Assembly: GCF_001598475.1 (NCBI RefSeq)
Contig: NZ_BCZA01000002.1
Coordinates: 496,001 to 560,000 of the forward strand
Direction of reading: 5' to 3'
Source: Pantoea agglomerans NBRC 102470
Lineage (GTDB): Bacteria; Pseudomonadota; Gammaproteobacteria; Enterobacterales; Enterobacteriaceae
DNA: 64,000 nt
The notes beneath the pieces were generated by a model that searched no databases, was not told where the DNA came from, and saw nothing but the letters and a program-made list of their open reading frames with translations. The position numbers were made by a program, and so were the translations under genes. Each line of letters opens with the position of its first letter. Position 1 is the first letter of the stretch. Below are positions 9,565 to 18,834 of the stretch, piece by piece.

Positions 9565-10787
9565 ACCAGTCGCTCCAGAATCTGTGCCAGTTCGCCGTAG
9601 GCGATATGCTGATTAAATTCAGTCTCAACTTTGTGACGGGCGGCCGCGACCACGGGCGCCACATCCACTTCACCCTGAGAGAGCTTCAGCAGCGTCTCCG
9701 CCAGCGCCTCAGGATCGTCCTCTTCCACCAGCCAGCCAGATACGTTGTTTTCGATCAGCTCCGGAATGCCGCTGTGGAAGGTTGAGACCACCGGCAGGCC
9801 GACCGCCATCGCCTCCATCAGTGCAACCGGAATACCTTCCATATCGCCATCTGCGGCGGTTTTGGAGGGCAGCAGGAAGATGTCAGCCTCACTCAGCGCG
9901 CGACGGATCTCCTCCTGCGGTTTAAAGCCCGGCATGCTGACGCAATCTTCCATCCCCTCGCGGGCGATGAAATCACGCATCATCTCATCCTGATCGCCGT
10001 TACCGATAATGGTGTACTGAAACTGACCGCCACGTTGCTTCAGGATGGCGCTGGCTTTGACCGCCACATCCAGCCCTTTCTTCTCGGTCAGACGTGCCAC
10101 CGAAACGATACGCAGCGGCGTCTGAAACGCCTGGCGCGGCTGGAAGTTAAACTTCTCCGGCTCAATGCCCATACGCGTAACGTGAATTTTTTCCGGCGGG
10201 CAGCCCATCTCAATCAGCTTGTTCTTCCACAGATTGCTGATAGGCAGCATCAGCTCACTCTGGCGGAACAGATTCACATAGTCGAGTTTGTGCTCTTCCA
10301 GAATGTGACGACGGGAAATATCGGCACCGTGAAACACGGTCGCCTGTTTACCCTTGAGCACGCCCAGCTCACGCAGCTTGTTCGCCAGCGCACCGGCATA
10401 GCCGAAATGCACCAGGAACACATCTGCGGTGAAGGTCTGCTTTGCATTCGCCACAATCGACGGCAGCAGCAGTTTGCTGGACTGCGCGCCATAACGGCGC
10501 ACATTCAGCGAACGCAGCAGCGACGGCTTCGTCACTTTTGGCAGCACCAGCTTGATGCGCTGGTTCAGCTTATCGACAATCGAGATCTTCTCTTCCGGCA
10601 GCAGATAATGCGTCTTCGCCGCCAGACCATACTCATCAAAAGCGGCATGCCGGTTCACTAAATCGCCGGGAAAGACTGAAATAATCTCCACCTCGTAACC
10701 GGCATCAATAAAGTGGGTTACCTGATTTAATACGAATGTCTCAGAGGCAACCGGGAAACGCATGGTGAAAAAAGTCAGTTTCATCAC
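9561..10787 (-). CDS. wceK: Glycosyltransferase family 4 (WceK/AmsK type)
   Basis: A 408-residue GT-B glycosyltransferase. The N-terminal half contains FVLNQVTHFIDAGYEVEIISVFP, with ATVFHGADISRR in the middle. The C-terminal donor-binding domain has VSVARLTEKKGLDVAVKA, a GNGDQ loop, and E-x7-E-like LPSKTAADGDMEGIPVALMEAMAVGLPVV. It should add one sugar of the repeat unit on the cytoplasmic lipid carrier; donor and linkage cannot be read from the sequence. It sits 1 bp after wceJ and overlaps wzx, the same order as amsJ-amsK-amsL. The letter name is assigned by position and similarity from memory. Confidence 0.85.
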   Translation of the reverse strand: MMKLTFFTMRFPVASETFVLNQVTHFIDAGYEVEIISVFPGDLVNRHAAFDEYGLAAKTHYLLPEEKISIVDKLNQRIKLVLPKVTKPSLLRSLNVRRYGAQSSKLLLPSIVANAKQTFTADVFLVHFGYAGALANKLRELGVLKGKQATVFHGADISRRHILEEHKLDYVNLFRQSELMLPISNLWKNKLIEMGCPPEKIHVTRMGIEPEKFNFQPRQAFQTPLRIVSVARLTEKKGLDVAVKASAILKQRGGQFQYTIIGNGDQDEMMRDFIAREGMEDCVSMPGFKPQEEIRRALSEADIFLLPSKTAADGDMEGIPVALMEAMAVGLPVVSTFHSGIPELIENNVSGWLVEEDDPEALAETLLKLSQGEVDVAPVVAAARHKVETEFNQHIAYGELAQILERLV

Positions 10788-10788
10788 A

Positions 10789-12051
10789 TTACCCTAATAC
10801 TTTGAGAATCTCTTCAGTGATCCGGTTGCCAATTTCCCTTTCATTCGCAACGGCCGTGTCGACCTTGAGCTTGATGTTGTCGTAATCGGCAAGAACAGTT
10901 TTCACCTTGTCGATTAGCGAGCCATCCATCAGGCTTTTCACATCGGTTGCCATCTGCGGCAGACCAAGCTGGTTCATCACACCCATCGACTTGTGCTCGT
11001 AGTTGATCGCCACAGCCGGGGTGCCAAAGTTCATGGAGATAATCGCCGAGTGCAGGCGGGTACCAATGGTCAGATGGCAATGATTCAGCAGGATGCCCAG
11101 TTCCAGGTCATTAAACTCATCCATAATGACATGGTAATGTTCAGGCTGCGTCACGTGGTCACGCAGGGTCAGTGCAACCATGCGGTCATCTTTGGCATAG
11201 CTGTCGATGCCGGTACAGGTTGAGAACGCCACAACCTGATAGCCTTCAGCAATCATGGCATTGATCACCCGGCCAAATGCCGCTTCATACTCTTTCTGCG
11301 TCACACCCAGACGTTTATCAAACGGTGCCAGTTCACGCACGGTGATCGCGATGGTTTTACGGCCATCGATAATGCCCTGCCAGTAGAGCAGGTTATGGCT
11401 CGGATTTTCGACTTCGCGTGCCCGCACCAGGAAAGCGGTATCAACGCCAGACGCGACTTTAGAACTGGTCACGCCATCGCGCTTCATCAGGTCAAGGCTG
11501 ACCGATTCACGCAGCACCAGGCTGTCGACCCGATCAAAGACAAAGTTTGCCAGCGCATTGACGCGCGGGTTCTGGAACGGCCCCACCGAGTGACCGATCA
11601 GGTAGATCGGCTTTTTCGCCATCAGCGCACAGAGCGCATGGTCAAACTGGGTCACGCCATAGAGGTCAACGAAGAACGATCCGCCAACCTGAATAATCGC
11701 ATCATATTTTGCCAGACTGTCAGTAAACGCCTTCAGGTGCGGCGGTACAGCGAACGACTTAAAGATCCCGCCCTTGCCCAGATGCGCCATCATGATATCA
11801 GGCATCAGGCGGTTCGCGACTTTACGCTTGAACGAACCGACCAGACCTTTGCCTGATTTGCTGTTGTGCAGATACAGCGCATCCTGCTTAATATCCTGCT
11901 GAAGCAGATAACCGGAGCTGGTTGGATAACGGCTTATAACATCAATTTCTAAATCACTGCGTGCAGACTTCATTGAATCAATCAGTCCACGAAGAATCGC
12001 GCCATCCCCGCGATTTCCACACGTATGGTTACCCACCAATAAAATTTTCAT
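10789..12051 (-). CDS. wceJ: Polysaccharide pyruvyltransferase (WceJ/AmsJ type)
   Basis: A 420-residue protein of the polysaccharide pyruvyl-transferase family. Recognisable parts are the N-terminal ILLVGNHTCGNRGDGAILRGL, the central IIQVGGSFFVDLYG and YLIGHSVGPFQNP, and the C-terminal LTIGTRLHSAIISMNFGTPAVAINYEHKS. It is expected to use phosphoenolpyruvate to place a pyruvate ketal on a galactose of the repeat unit, as in amylovoran-type polymers, giving an acidic polymer. The hairpin at 12176-12197 and a 159-bp spacer separate it from wceF upstream. Confidence 0.88.
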   Translation of the reverse strand: MKILLVGNHTCGNRGDGAILRGLIDSMKSARSDLEIDVISRYPTSSGYLLQQDIKQDALYLHNSKSGKGLVGSFKRKVANRLMPDIMMAHLGKGGIFKSFAVPPHLKAFTDSLAKYDAIIQVGGSFFVDLYGVTQFDHALCALMAKKPIYLIGHSVGPFQNPRVNALANFVFDRVDSLVLRESVSLDLMKRDGVTSSKVASGVDTAFLVRAREVENPSHNLLYWQGIIDGRKTIAITVRELAPFDKRLGVTQKEYEAAFGRVINAMIAEGYQVVAFSTCTGIDSYAKDDRMVALTLRDHVTQPEHYHVIMDEFNDLELGILLNHCHLTIGTRLHSAIISMNFGTPAVAINYEHKSMGVMNQLGLPQMATDVKSLMDGSLIDKVKTVLADYDNIKLKVDTAVANEREIGNRITEEILKVLG

Positions 12052-12175
12052 AACAACTCCGAATGAATTTTTTTAATTCTGTAAGCCGCCCAGATCCGCA
12101 ATGGGCAAAATGAACTCTGTTTAAAGTAATGCTTTACGGGATAACGCACCCAAAGGTAGTGCTCCTGTTAAAACC

Positions 12176-12197
12176 GGCCGCCTCCATTGTGGCGGCC
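12176..12197 (-). terminator. Terminator-like hairpin between wceF and wceJ
   Basis: GGCCGCC (12176-12182), an 8-base loop, GGCGGCC (12191-12197). On the minus strand it is followed by GGTTTTAAC. It lies just after the wceF stop, inside the operon, so it could trim expression of the wceJ-wceK-wzx part unless polymerase is antiterminated. Confidence 0.55.
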
Positions 12198-12210
12198 GTG
12201 ATGCAAGGGA

Positions 12211-14427
12211 TTACGACTTGATTGCGAAGTAAGGCAGTGCGACCTGTTTGCCGTTGATTACGACGGAAACAAAGCCTTCCGGCTTGCTGGTATCGACCTG
12301 ATCGGCGGAGAGCGGACGGGAAGCCATCAGCAGATCGCCCTGCTCGTTGGCACCCACGCCCGCTTTGCCGTTGTGCAGGCTGAAGCGCTGCGGCGCGCGT
12401 TTAGTCGCGTCGCCCGCCGGAGGATTGCCCTTCTCCATCTTCGCGTTAACGCGCGCACAGCGACCAGTGACAAAGCGATCTTTACCGGTGGTTTTCACCA
12501 GCACGGCCACCGACGGCGTCCAGCCCGCCAGTTTGACGAAGATGCGGACATCGGTGTCATGCTCAGCCACATAGCGCACATCGACAATCGGGCTGCTGCC
12601 TTCGGCCGACCAGCTCGCTTCAGAGCGATCTTTTTTGCGCTGTACGTGGATCATCGCGCGGCCACCGGTGGTCTTGTCACCGATGAGGTTCATCAGCGGC
12701 TTATCGCCACTGCCGTTGCTGAACTGCGACTGACCAAAAATTTCGATCTCCCACGAATCACCCACGGTCGGGGAGTAGAGGCTGCCGAGATCAAACCAGG
12801 TCTCCTGATTCGTGTTGTTCTCTAAACGCCAGCGCGAGGTGATGTAGTTGTACTTCAGGCTGCCATCCAGCGCGACGCCATAGGACTCCACGCGGGTCGA
12901 TCCCATCTCCCAGATGCTGAGCAGACGGTCGCCCTGCATGGAGTTGTCGATCCAGCTGCCCGACTGCAGGCTGGTCTGGCGCATATTCAGGCGCGTGTTA
13001 TGCGCGATCAGCGGATTTTTACAATCTTCCAGGCTCAGCGCATCGACAATCCACTGGCCGTTGGAGAGATCGCCCGGGTTATCACAGTGCTCAATCCAGC
13101 CGTTATGGATAATCGACTGGCCGCAGCGCGGCAGGTTGAGGACTTTGCCACCACGACAGTACTGCGCATTGAAGTTCGACAGTTCGATCGCGGTGCTGTG
13201 GTCCCATTTGCCCTGCTTCTGCCCTGACCAGCCCGATTTGATCACATCACCACTGCAGCGTGAGGCGTACCACTGGTCGATTTTACAATCCAGAGTATCC
13301 TGCAGGCTGATGGCAGTGCCGCCGACTGCGTTAAAGCGCAGGCAGGCACCACGGAAATATTGTCCGCCAGGGCAGTTGTTATGGAAAAAGCCCTGCTTGT
13401 TGGGGCTCTTATCGCTGTTGCCGTTAAAATTCAGGTTGGAAAGCTCAACCCGACGGGCATTCATCTCAAAGACGAACTCTGACTTACCATCTGAGACAAT
13501 AGTGGTCGCCGGGAAGTAGCCGAAGTTTACCATCGCACCGGACATGCGGAAGAAGTTGAGATACTTATCGCCAAGGTTACAGGCTGAGACCATGAAGGTA
13601 CCGGCCGGGAACTGGACACAGATCTGCTGGTTTGCCTGCTGTGACCACTGGAACATCGCCATAATGGCGGGCGCCGTATCGGTTTTGCCATCGGCAATCG
13701 CACCGAAATCAAACAGCGTCAGGCGGTTAAAATCGTCTACCACGCGACGCCAGGAAAAGCCCTCACCGGCAAAGTTTACGCCGCCATCATTCTGAGCGGG
13801 CTGGAAGCTGCCGACAAACTCGCCGCCGCCGACTTCCCGTCCTTCATGCCAGCTTTTCAGCTTAACCTTGGCCCCTTCAAACAACGGACGGGTTTTGCGT
13901 AACTCCGCTACGGACGGGATCTCACCAATCAGCTGATAACCCGCGGGCTGCGCCAGACGCTGACTGAAATCTGCAGCGCCCGGACGGCTGACATCTGCGA
14001 TGTTGAACAGCGTCTGACCGCTGCTGTCCTCGACTGCCATCGAATGCGACGGATTGGCAATCAGCGCAGCATTGTCCTGAATAAACTGGGCAAAGTTACC
14101 TTTGTTCAGCGCGATAGGCTGAGCAATCTCCGACACTTTGCCGCTGGCATCACGCAGGAAGACCGGGATCTGGTTGCCCGGTTTGCTGGCATCTGCGCCC
14201 GCTTTACCAATCCAGAGTTTGCCTTCAAAGCCCTGCCAGAACTGCGGTGGCATGGCGTAGACATTTTCCGGGGTCAGAATTGGCACGTCGCCTTTAGGCA
14301 CGTCAGTGGCATCAACCGGTTTCAGGGCGATACCGTTACTTTTTGCAGCGTAGCTGGAAAAGGTGCTCACGGAGAGAGCCCCCACCAGAGCGGAGGCGGC
14401 GGTCTGTAAAACTTCTCTTCTTTTCAT
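12211..14427 (-). CDS. wceF: WceF, tailspike-like exopolysaccharide-modifying glycoside hydrolase
   Basis: A 738-residue exported protein corresponding to WceF of Pantoea stewartii and AmsF of Erwinia amylovora. WceF is known to have a bacteriophage-tailspike-like right-handed beta-helix and to cut the exopolysaccharide. The N-terminus MKRREVLQTAASALVGALS shows a twin-arginine followed by a hydrophobic run and SSYAAK, so export by Tat is possible. LFDFGAIADGKTDTAPAIMAMF in the middle is the usual entry of pectate-lyase/tailspike beta-helices. Later segments rich in N and G (LSNLNFNGNSD, CRGGKVLNLPRCGQSIIHNGWIEHC) fit helix coils. Encoding a polymer-cutting enzyme inside the synthesis operon suggests control of chain length or release. 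Confidence 0.88.
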   Translation of the reverse strand: MKRREVLQTAASALVGALSVSTFSSYAAKSNGIALKPVDATDVPKGDVPILTPENVYAMPPQFWQGFEGKLWIGKAGADASKPGNQIPVFLRDASGKVSEIAQPIALNKGNFAQFIQDNAALIANPSHSMAVEDSSGQTLFNIADVSRPGAADFSQRLAQPAGYQLIGEIPSVAELRKTRPLFEGAKVKLKSWHEGREVGGGEFVGSFQPAQNDGGVNFAGEGFSWRRVVDDFNRLTLFDFGAIADGKTDTAPAIMAMFQWSQQANQQICVQFPAGTFMVSACNLGDKYLNFFRMSGAMVNFGYFPATTIVSDGKSEFVFEMNARRVELSNLNFNGNSDKSPNKQGFFHNNCPGGQYFRGACLRFNAVGGTAISLQDTLDCKIDQWYASRCSGDVIKSGWSGQKQGKWDHSTAIELSNFNAQYCRGGKVLNLPRCGQSIIHNGWIEHCDNPGDLSNGQWIVDALSLEDCKNPLIAHNTRLNMRQTSLQSGSWIDNSMQGDRLLSIWEMGSTRVESYGVALDGSLKYNYITSRWRLENNTNQETWFDLGSLYSPTVGDSWEIEIFGQSQFSNGSGDKPLMNLIGDKTTGGRAMIHVQRKKDRSEASWSAEGSSPIVDVRYVAEHDTDVRIFVKLAGWTPSVAVLVKTTGKDRFVTGRCARVNAKMEKGNPPAGDATKRAPQRFSLHNGKAGVGANEQGDLLMASRPLSADQVDTSKPEGFVSVVINGKQVALPYFAIKS

Positions 14428-14509
14428 GCATCAATTCCCGTAGTCAATAAGGCCATTGGCCATGGCGGTGTCCCTGAGGCACGTCGCAAGTGAGCTTTTC
14501 CAGCTCCGG

Positions 14510-15544
14510 TTAAACCAATGACAGCCAGCTTTGCTTAATCTGATTACCGTCGAATTTCAGCGCGGTCTGTTTCGTTTTTTCGCTCATGGCATAGAACAGC
14601 GCGTCATCGCTGGCGAGCTGCTCCATTCGGGCCAGAAACGTGGCTTTGTCGTTCATCGGAACCAGGAAACCATCTTCACCGTGATTGATGATCTCCTGTG
14701 GACCGGTCGGGCAGTCATATGCCACTACCGGCAGTGACCAGGATTTTGCTTCCAGCAGCACCAGTGGCAATCCTTCATAGCGCGAGGTCATCAGCGCCAT
14801 ATCGCTGTCGCGATAGTAGTCGTTGATATTGCTGACCTTACCGACAAACTTCACGCTGTCGGTGATGCCCAGCACCGCCGCCTGGTCATGCAGTTGCTGA
14901 CGCAGTTCACCGTCACCGGCAATCACCAGCGTCCAGTCAGGATGGCTGCGGGCGAAGTCGCGCCAGATATCCAGCATCAGGTCAAAGCCCTTCTGGTTAT
15001 CCAGTCGGCCTACGGCCAGCGCCTGGCGATGACGGGTCTGGCGCTGATAGTCTTTGTAAACCACCGGGTTGGGGATTTGCTTGCTGGGAATGCGCCAGCG
15101 GCTGAACACCTGATGATCTTTGTCGGTCAGAACAATCACGCGGTCGTAGTAGCGCAGCAGCAGAAACTTGAGGAACTTAATCGGTTTGCTGAAGGAGTTA
15201 ATGGCGATGTGTTCGCAGGCGTAGGCTTTGCCCCGCTTCTTCTTCATCGCCAGCAGATTCCAGAAAGCGAACATCACGCTCAGGCGACCCATGCTGATCA
15301 GGAAAACGGTATCAAAGCCCTCTTCGTGAATCCGGGCAACCGCGCTTTTGATCGGATTGCTCTGCCCTTCAAAGCTGACGATCTGTTTGACGTGCTCAAA
15401 CGGGTAAAAGGTTTTTCCACTGCCTTCCAGCGAGTAGATGGTGACTTCATGGGTCTCGCCAAGACACTCTGACATGAAGTTACAGATGTTCTCGGTGCCC
15501 GCATACGAATAAGCATCTTTGATCACCAGGACAATTTTTTTCAT
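14510..15544 (-). CDS. wceN: Glycosyltransferase family 4 (WceN/AmsD type)
   Basis: A 344-residue GT-B glycosyltransferase beginning MKKIVLVIKDAYSYAGTENIC. The C-terminal Rossmann half has AVGRLDNQKGFDLMLDIW, LVIAGDGELRQQL, VKFVGKVSNINDYYRDSDMALMTSRYEGLPLVLLEAKSW with the E-x7-E motif, and GFLVPMNDKATF. It should extend the lipid-linked repeat unit in the cytoplasm. Its length and type match AmsD (GT4). Here it lies downstream of both small GT2 genes, whereas amsD lies between amsB and amsE in the amylovoran cluster as I recall it, so the order is stewartan-like. Donor sugar unknown. Confidence 0.85.
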   Translation of the reverse strand: MKKIVLVIKDAYSYAGTENICNFMSECLGETHEVTIYSLEGSGKTFYPFEHVKQIVSFEGQSNPIKSAVARIHEEGFDTVFLISMGRLSVMFAFWNLLAMKKKRGKAYACEHIAINSFSKPIKFLKFLLLRYYDRVIVLTDKDHQVFSRWRIPSKQIPNPVVYKDYQRQTRHRQALAVGRLDNQKGFDLMLDIWRDFARSHPDWTLVIAGDGELRQQLHDQAAVLGITDSVKFVGKVSNINDYYRDSDMALMTSRYEGLPLVLLEAKSWSLPVVAYDCPTGPQEIINHGEDGFLVPMNDKATFLARMEQLASDDALFYAMSEKTKQTALKFDGNQIKQSWLSLV

Positions 15545-15590
15545 GAAACGCTATCCACCTCAAATTTTAAAGACAATCCTGCCGACAGGC

Positions 15591-16343
15591 TTAACGATGC
15601 TTAAAGGTAAACAGCACACCATTCACCATATACCAGGCGTAATAGTAATAGATTTTTAAAGGATTGTTTTTATAGATAATTCTTAATAATTCAAGGTGCC
15701 ACTGGGCCGCTTTGTTCTTATTACGGGAAAGGGAATCGCCTAATTCGTAATAGTTGACCAGAATCGTCTGAATTACGCGCGCCTGCTTATAGCGGGTGAA
15801 TAATTCATACAAAAACAGGAAATCTTCGTGGCCTTTGCGCTGGAAGAAAAGCCCCTGCGGCGGACGGCGGAAACAGACGGAGGAGAAGCAGACGCGATAC
15901 TGCTTCTTCACAAAGTTTTCCTGCTGCAGGTAAGGTTTGCCGTAGGTAATGTCGTGCTCAGCCTTGCGGGTTTTATAGTGATATTCGGTAATCACAAAAT
16001 CATCACCGGCCGCGATGGCAGCGACCTGCTGGGTCAGTTTATCCGCATGCCACTCATCGTCGCTGTCGAGAAAGGCGATAATCTCTTCAGTGGCCGCGCG
16101 CAGCCCGACATTTCGGGTCTCTGCTGCGCCCATGTTGACCGCGTTATCCAGAATGGTAATGCGCGGATCCTGACAATGCTCACGCACAAATTCCAGCGAG
16201 TCATCGGTCGATTTATCGTTGACCAGATACAGATGCCAGTCGGTATAGTGCTGATTGATAACCGATTGCACCGCGCGTAACACCGTCTGACGTGCATTAT
16301 ACATAGGCATGACGATGCCAACGGTTCCAACAGAAGTATTCAT
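15591..16343 (-). CDS. wceM: Glycosyltransferase family 2 (WceM/AmsE type)
   Basis: A 250-residue GT-A enzyme starting MNTSVGTVGIVMPMYNAR. The nucleotide-binding LVNDKSTDDS, the acceptor loop NMGAAETRNVGLRAATEEIIAFLDSDDEW with its DxD, and a short C-terminal region are visible. The ATG at 16343 is chosen because the family motif begins within ten residues of it; the frame stays open to 16385, but that stretch looks non-coding. It adds a sugar to the exopolysaccharide repeat unit. It sits 46 bp from wceN and is separated from wceB by about 70 bp. Confidence 0.83.
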   Translation of the reverse strand: MNTSVGTVGIVMPMYNARQTVLRAVQSVINQHYTDWHLYLVNDKSTDDSLEFVREHCQDPRITILDNAVNMGAAETRNVGLRAATEEIIAFLDSDDEWHADKLTQQVAAIAAGDDFVITEYHYKTRKAEHDITYGKPYLQQENFVKKQYRVCFSSVCFRRPPQGLFFQRKGHEDFLFLYELFTRYKQARVIQTILVNYYELGDSLSRNKNKAAQWHLELLRIIYKNNPLKIYYYYAWYMVNGVLFTFKHR

Positions 16344-16412
16344 CTTCAACCCTGAATTAATCGTAAAAAGAGTCGCTCCCGGCATCAGGAGCAGAGCGAG
16401 GCGCGGCGCGCG

Positions 16413-17330
16413 TCAGGAGATCGCTTTCTCACCGCCGAAACGTGCTTTGACCTTGTCTTTAACCCGGTTCATAAAGTAAGCACGGTTGTCTTTGTTGGTG
16501 AGGAAGAAGTAGCGCGCAAAGCTCAGGCTTGCCATCAGCGACTTACCATCCATCTTGTAGCGCAGCGGCAGCTTAAAAGCTTTGTAGGTGTGGATGTCAC
16601 GCGGGGTCAGATGCGGCTTCATGCTATCGAGCCAGAACATCGAGTAGTTCACCGATTCGCCTTTGTGTTTCGAGCCAAATTTAGTGACCAGGTGGTAGTT
16701 CGCCAGCGGTGCAGCGATCATCACAAAGTCATAGCCCATGCGGTCGGCACGAATGCAGAAATCATAGTCCTGATGACGGATGTAGCGGGTATCGAACTGA
16801 ATTTTCGCCGCGTCTTCCCGCTTCAGCACAATGGTGCTGGTCTGGATAAAGCCGTAGCAGCCGAACAGATACTCCGCGACCGTTTCATTTTTGCCTGGCG
16901 GCTGCATCGGCATCACTTTCAGGAACGTGCCATCCTGATAGATATTCACCTGGCTGAAAATGACGAAATTCTTTTTGCCCTGCGCGTCCAGCTGAGCAAT
17001 TTTTTCGCTCACCTGCTGCAGTTTGTCCGCCGCCCACTCATCATCGGCGTCAAGGAAGCTGACGTAGTCACCGGTCGCCAGCTCAATTCCTTTGTTACGT
17101 GCACCGGCTCCGTTGAGTTTGACCTCGGAGAGCACCAGATTGATATCGAGATCCCGGTAGCGTTCGCTGCGTACCACATCCGCCAGCGCGGCGGCATCCG
17201 CAGATTTATCATCAACGATGATGACTTCGAAATTGCGATACGTTTGTGCTTTAACGCAATCCAGCGTCGTGACAATCGATTCTGACGCGTTATAAGCCGG
17301 AATTACGATGGAGAAACGAATGTCCTTCAT
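16413..17330 (-). CDS. wceB: Glycosyltransferase family 2 (WceB/AmsB type)
   Basis: A 305-residue GT-A enzyme. MKDIRFSIVIPAYNASESIV opens the fold, followed by VIIVDDKSAD, LNGAGARNKGIELATGDYVSFLDADDEW (acceptor loop and DxD) and IRHQDYDFCIRADRMGYDF. The start at 17330 has GAGGT at the right distance; an upstream ATG at 17372 gives a 14-residue extension unlike the family. It matches AmsB in type and length. Upstream lies the 19-bp perfect hairpin at 17408-17451, so its expression may be set apart from wceL. Confidence 0.85.
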   Translation of the reverse strand: MKDIRFSIVIPAYNASESIVTTLDCVKAQTYRNFEVIIVDDKSADAAALADVVRSERYRDLDINLVLSEVKLNGAGARNKGIELATGDYVSFLDADDEWAADKLQQVSEKIAQLDAQGKKNFVIFSQVNIYQDGTFLKVMPMQPPGKNETVAEYLFGCYGFIQTSTIVLKREDAAKIQFDTRYIRHQDYDFCIRADRMGYDFVMIAAPLANYHLVTKFGSKHKGESVNYSMFWLDSMKPHLTPRDIHTYKAFKLPLRYKMDGKSLMASLSFARYFFLTNKDNRAYFMNRVKDKVKARFGGEKAIS

Positions 17331-17407
17331 TGCCAGCACCTCATTAAAGTAGTTCAAAAATAAACAGTTCATTCGACAACGGTCGATGAAAAACCTGTGT
17401 TCTGACC

Positions 17408-17451
17408 GACGACCGCCCCTGGGTGAAACTCGTCACCCAGGGGCGGTCGTC
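17408..17451 (-). terminator. Long perfect hairpin between wceL and wceB
   Basis: Bases 17408-17426 and 17433-17451 are exact reverse complements (19 bp) with a six-base loop, one of the strongest hairpins in the window. It starts 8 bp after the wceL stop. No U-tract follows on the minus strand, so it may act as a transcript stabiliser, processing site or RNA end rather than a classical terminator. Confidence 0.6.
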
Positions 17452-17458
17452 AGATTGA

Positions 17459-18595
17459 TTAGTGGATCAGCCAAAACTCCCGCGCCACTTCATAACCGGT
17501 AACGGCCTGTTTGGTTGAAATGGTGTTGTAGTAGAGGTAATAGAGCAGGAAGAACACCAGCATGGCATACAGCGCTGGCTTCCAGGATCGCCTTGCCTGA
17601 TAAATCAGCGAGGTCAGGATGATCGGCTCAACCTGCTGCAGATAGTTGGACAGGCGCGAACCTGACGGGAAGTTATACAGGAAGATCCTGATCGCTCCGC
17701 CGATGGCAAAACTTAAAATCAGCAGATAGTTAAGGCGATACTGGGCGTAATTCTCGCGCTTCAGCTTATCGGTCAGCATGAAATAGAAGAAGACGAACAC
17801 CAGCATGATGTTTTTCAGGTTCGATACGGCCAGGATGCTGCCACCCATTGCATAGGAGGGGTCATTGTTATAGCCCGATGCCCTCTCTCCCAGCGATCCC
17901 AGATGACCGGCAATCAGGGCAATAAAGCCCGAGCCGCCCACAACCGATAGCGGCAGACTGGCAACGATGATAATGACCGGCCACCAGCGCCAGTCCCGGA
18001 TAAACAGGAACGGCACAAGCGTCACCACCATGACACCGGTGTTATGGCTCGTGAACGACAGAATAAAGAAGGCAAATGCCCACCAGTAGCGCTTGAGATA
18101 GATCGACCAGAGAACGCCAAGGAACAGCGCAGAACTCAGGCCAAAGCGAATCTGGTTAATGTCTTTGTTGATAAAGATGTGCGCCGAATAGAGCACCAGC
18201 GCCAGCACCGGATACGGAGACATCTTCCTGAAAAACCAGGTGTTGATGGAAACGGCAATGGCGCAGAAGACAAACAGGAAGATGCTGGCATTGTGCGAAA
18301 ACAGGCTGGTGAGCCAGGCCATCGCAAAAATCAGCGGTTCGTAACGGAAAAACGCAACGGTATTAAAGAAGCCATTAATCTCAATACGTCTTACAAAGTC
18401 TTCGAAGAAGCTCCGGTACTGAAAGTCATCCATGCCGGTACCAAGACCGCGTATTCCCCCGAAAATAATCAAAGTCACGGCGGCAAAACAGAGTAGCCAG
18501 GTCAGAATATAATTTGTGCGTTCGTCTTTTTTTAACGCTATTTCAAACAGCGAAAGCAGCAGTAAAAAGCCTGATACATACCAATATGGAGCCAT
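17459..18595 (-). CDS. wceL: Exopolysaccharide polymerase, Wzy type (WceL/AmsC)
   Basis: A 378-residue integral membrane protein with ten or more hydrophobic segments, of the EpsG/Wzy kind and corresponding to AmsC. It polymerises flipped repeat units in the periplasm. The segment FGGIRGLGTGMDDFQYRSFF is the typical first loop of EpsG-like polymerases (GTD/DY-type motif). A later periplasmic loop has FLYNFPSGSRLSNYLQQVEPIIL. The ATG at 18595 follows AAGGA by 8 bases, so the longer GTG form at 18616 is rejected. It sits 277 bp downstream of wzc, beyond a strong terminator (18835-18853). Its expression therefore requires read-through, or a promoter in the spacer that I cannot identify. Confidence 0.85.
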   Translation of the reverse strand: MAPYWYVSGFLLLLSLFEIALKKDERTNYILTWLLCFAAVTLIIFGGIRGLGTGMDDFQYRSFFEDFVRRIEINGFFNTVAFFRYEPLIFAMAWLTSLFSHNASIFLFVFCAIAVSINTWFFRKMSPYPVLALVLYSAHIFINKDINQIRFGLSSALFLGVLWSIYLKRYWWAFAFFILSFTSHNTGVMVVTLVPFLFIRDWRWWPVIIIVASLPLSVVGGSGFIALIAGHLGSLGERASGYNNDPSYAMGGSILAVSNLKNIMLVFVFFYFMLTDKLKRENYAQYRLNYLLILSFAIGGAIRIFLYNFPSGSRLSNYLQQVEPIILTSLIYQARRSWKPALYAMLVFFLLYYLYYNTISTKQAVTGYEVAREFWLIH

Positions 18596-18834
18596 GGTGT
18601 GATTCCTTAATTCCACAAGTTCTCATGCCAGCAATAATCACGCTTCGCCTTCCCGACTGGCTTTACAGCGAGTCTGATTGCACGGTCACAAATTGCGTGC
18701 GGGCGATGCCTGCTGGTGATGAATTCTGTTGAGTGACGCTCGCCATGCGATTTATAGATGTATCGCTTTTGTGGGTTTGGACAGAATAACCTGTGTAAAT
18801 TGATGCGTGTCGTCATTCAAAGGGACGATAAAAA

